Made by a program: the position numbers and the translations under genes
Shown: positions 6,579-7,651 of the stretch, piece by piece
Position numbering within the stretch: the stretch's first letter is position 1
Layout: every line of letters begins with the position of its first letter
Origin: an uncultured Eubacteriales bacterium
GTDB taxonomy: Bacteria; Bacillota; Clostridia; Lachnospirales; Anaerotignaceae
Direction of reading: 5' to 3'
DNA length: 7,651 nt
Assembly (NCBI GenBank): GCA_902406135.1
Contig: CABPCX010000079.1
Span: 1-7,651, forward strand
The notes under the pieces: generated by a model
Told to the model about the DNA's origin: nothing
Database searches by the model: none
What the model saw: only the letters and a program-made list of their open reading frames with translations

Positions 6579-6609
6579 ATAATAAAATCAGAAACTTAAT
6601 TTAACTTAA
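6579..6609 (-). promoter_or_regulatory. Candidate promoter and direct-repeat operator of the VTC operon
   Basis: On the minus strand two perfect TTAAGTT copies (complement of 6603-6609 and 6593-6599) are separated by AAA, a 10-bp period. Eight nt further downstream is TATTAT (complement of 6579-6584), a good -10 element, with no recognisable -35. Tandem half-sites one helical turn apart that take the place of the -35 are how many PhoB/OmpR-type activators bind. The predicted transcript start would leave a leader of about 25 nt before the VTC ATG. The region is very A+T-rich, so this may be chance. Confidence 0.4.
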
Positions 6610-6626
6610 AAATTACACGGATTTAA

Positions 6627-6671
6627 TAAAAAAATATCAGCTTCCAAAAACAATGTTTTGGAAGCTGATAT
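6627..6671 (-). terminator. Intrinsic terminator after the second sensor kinase
   Basis: A perfect 16-bp stem (6634-6649 with 6656-6671) encloses a 6-nt loop. On the minus strand it is followed by a run of T (complement of the A tract at 6628-6634). It begins 8 nt past the kinase stop codon and separates the kinase transcript from the VTC operon, implying that the latter has its own promoter. Confidence 0.9.
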
Positions 6672-6678
6672 AAGTGTT

Positions 6679-7651
6679 TTAAAGAGGCAGTATAACGGAA
6701 ATATTTAATGAATGTTCATCAGTGGTTGATGCTGTTATTTTTCCCTTGTGGGATGATACTATTGCATGGGCAATGGATAAGCCAAGGCCGTATCCTCCGG
6801 TATCGGAATTTCTTGACTGGTCAGTGCGGTAAAAACGGTCGAATAAATACGGCGTCTGAGCCTTTGAAATATATTCTGTAGTGTTATAAACAGAAAAATA
6901 AATTTGATTTTTCTGCTGTTTCAGCACACAGGATATCTTTCCTTTAGGCTCAGAGTATTTGAGTGCATTATCCATAAGAAGCGAAACAAGCTTTCGTATG
7001 GCTTTTTCGTCACCTCGAAAAGAAATAAGTGGCTGTATGCTGATTTCCAAAGTTTTTTCCTGCGCTTTTGCCATGGTCTGAAAACTTTGAATTGTTTCCT
7101 CAACTATATCTGACAAAGGAAAATCCAGTACCTGGGTCTTAGTCTGTTCTTCTTCCATTCGGGAAAGGAGTATCAGGTCATTTGTCAGCTCGGATAAGCG
7201 TTTGGTCTGGGACTGGATATCACTGAGCCATTCGTTTTCTCCAAAATCCATGGTAAGTATTTCGGCATCGGCATCGATAATAGTAAGAGGGGTTTTTAGT
7301 TCATGTCCCGCATCTGTTATAAAGCGTTTCTGCTTTTCGTAATTTTCTGAAAATGGCTTAACTATACGGCCTGAAAGCAAGATAAGCAGGAACAGTACAA
7401 GAGCTGAGCCTGTAATAGATACCGCAATGCAGCTTGCAAGAAGAGTTCTGAAATTATCTAAGCTTCTTCCGCAGTCTAAAAAAATGATGAGAGATTCGCC
7501 ATCCGAAGTAGACATAAGATAACGATAGTCTCCTATAAAACCTTCTGTGCTTCCTTCTTCTCATACATCCTTTGCGTATTCAACTGCCGTTTCTGAATCT
7601 ATGGCGGCAATCTTTCCTGTATTTACAGAAAGAGTATCGCCTTTTTCAGCC
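6679..7651 (-). pseudogene. Sensor histidine kinase interrupted by an in-frame TGA (5' end outside window)
   Basis: From the window edge the minus-strand frame reads kinase-like sequence (ending VEYAKDV), meets TGA at 7561-7563, and continues in the same frame (EEGSTEGFIGDYRYL) into a normal kinase. Numbering from the Met at 7515, there is a membrane segment at about 25-48, HisKA with His71 in DAGHELKTPLTII, N-box MDNALKYS (181-188), F-box LFDRFYRTD (224-232) and G2 box GGYGLGLS (240-247). The G1 box is VYNTTEYIS in place of DxGxG, a variant seen in a common group of Firmicute kinases. The sensor region spans the stop, so full-length protein would need readthrough or a sequencing error. Restart at Met 7515 would lack the first membrane segment and most of the sensor, and its nearest AGGAG is about 14 nt away. 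A partner response regulator probably lies beyond the window. Confidence 0.75.

Noticed and set aside
6548..6580. Upstream ATG at 6580 as the VTC start
   Set aside because: The ATG at 6547 has a good ribosome binding site and matches the family's usual N-terminus; the upstream ATG overlaps the likely -10 element.
7516..7563. Recoding of the TGA in the second kinase as selenocysteine
   Set aside because: Only a 4-bp ATAG-GAGA-CTAT hairpin is found downstream, too weak for a bacterial SECIS element, and sensor domains of this kind do not use selenocysteine. TGA is the normal stop of several genes here.

Overview
The window looks like chromosomal DNA from a low-to-moderate-GC Gram-positive bacterium of the class Clostridia, probably Lachnospiraceae-like. 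This rests on strong AGGAGG-type ribosome binding sites, A+T-rich intergenic spacers, a YhaM-type HD exonuclease, and a VTC / DUF4956 / CotH gene cluster, a combination familiar from gut and rumen Clostridia. TGA ends three or more intact genes, so the standard code applies. No tRNA, rRNA, insertion sequence or CRISPR array is visible.

Layout. Plus strand, 1-2619: the C-terminal DNA-binding domain of an OmpR/PhoB-type response regulator (cut by the window edge), a complete 476-residue sensor histidine kinase, and a complete 313-residue YhaM-like 3'-5' exonuclease. The genes are separated by only 5 and 10 nt, so they look like one operon. A 337-nt spacer (2620-2956) follows. It holds several small hairpins of uncertain meaning and a strong intrinsic terminator that can serve both convergent operons. 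Minus strand, 6547 down to 2957: a polyphosphate-polymerase (VTC) domain protein, a DUF4956 membrane protein and a 734-residue CotH-family kinase-like protein, in that transcriptional order with gaps of 27 and 12 nt. Upstream of them, also on the minus strand, is a second sensor kinase (6679 to the window edge), ended by its own 16-bp hairpin terminator. Its reading frame is interrupted by an in-frame TGA at 7561-7563.

How the parts may work together. The VTC protein has the charged tunnel motifs expected for making polyphosphate from ATP in the cytoplasm. DUF4956 is a multi-pass membrane protein with a cytoplasmic tail. The CotH protein has a membrane segment at each end, which places its kinase-like domain outside the membrane, where ATP should be scarce. 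A testable inference is that VTC and DUF4956 make and deliver polyphosphate, and that CotH acts on phosphate or surface substrates on the far side. A 10-bp-periodic direct repeat just upstream of a -10-like element before the VTC gene is a candidate response-regulator site, possibly for the regulator paired with the adjacent, apparently broken kinase.
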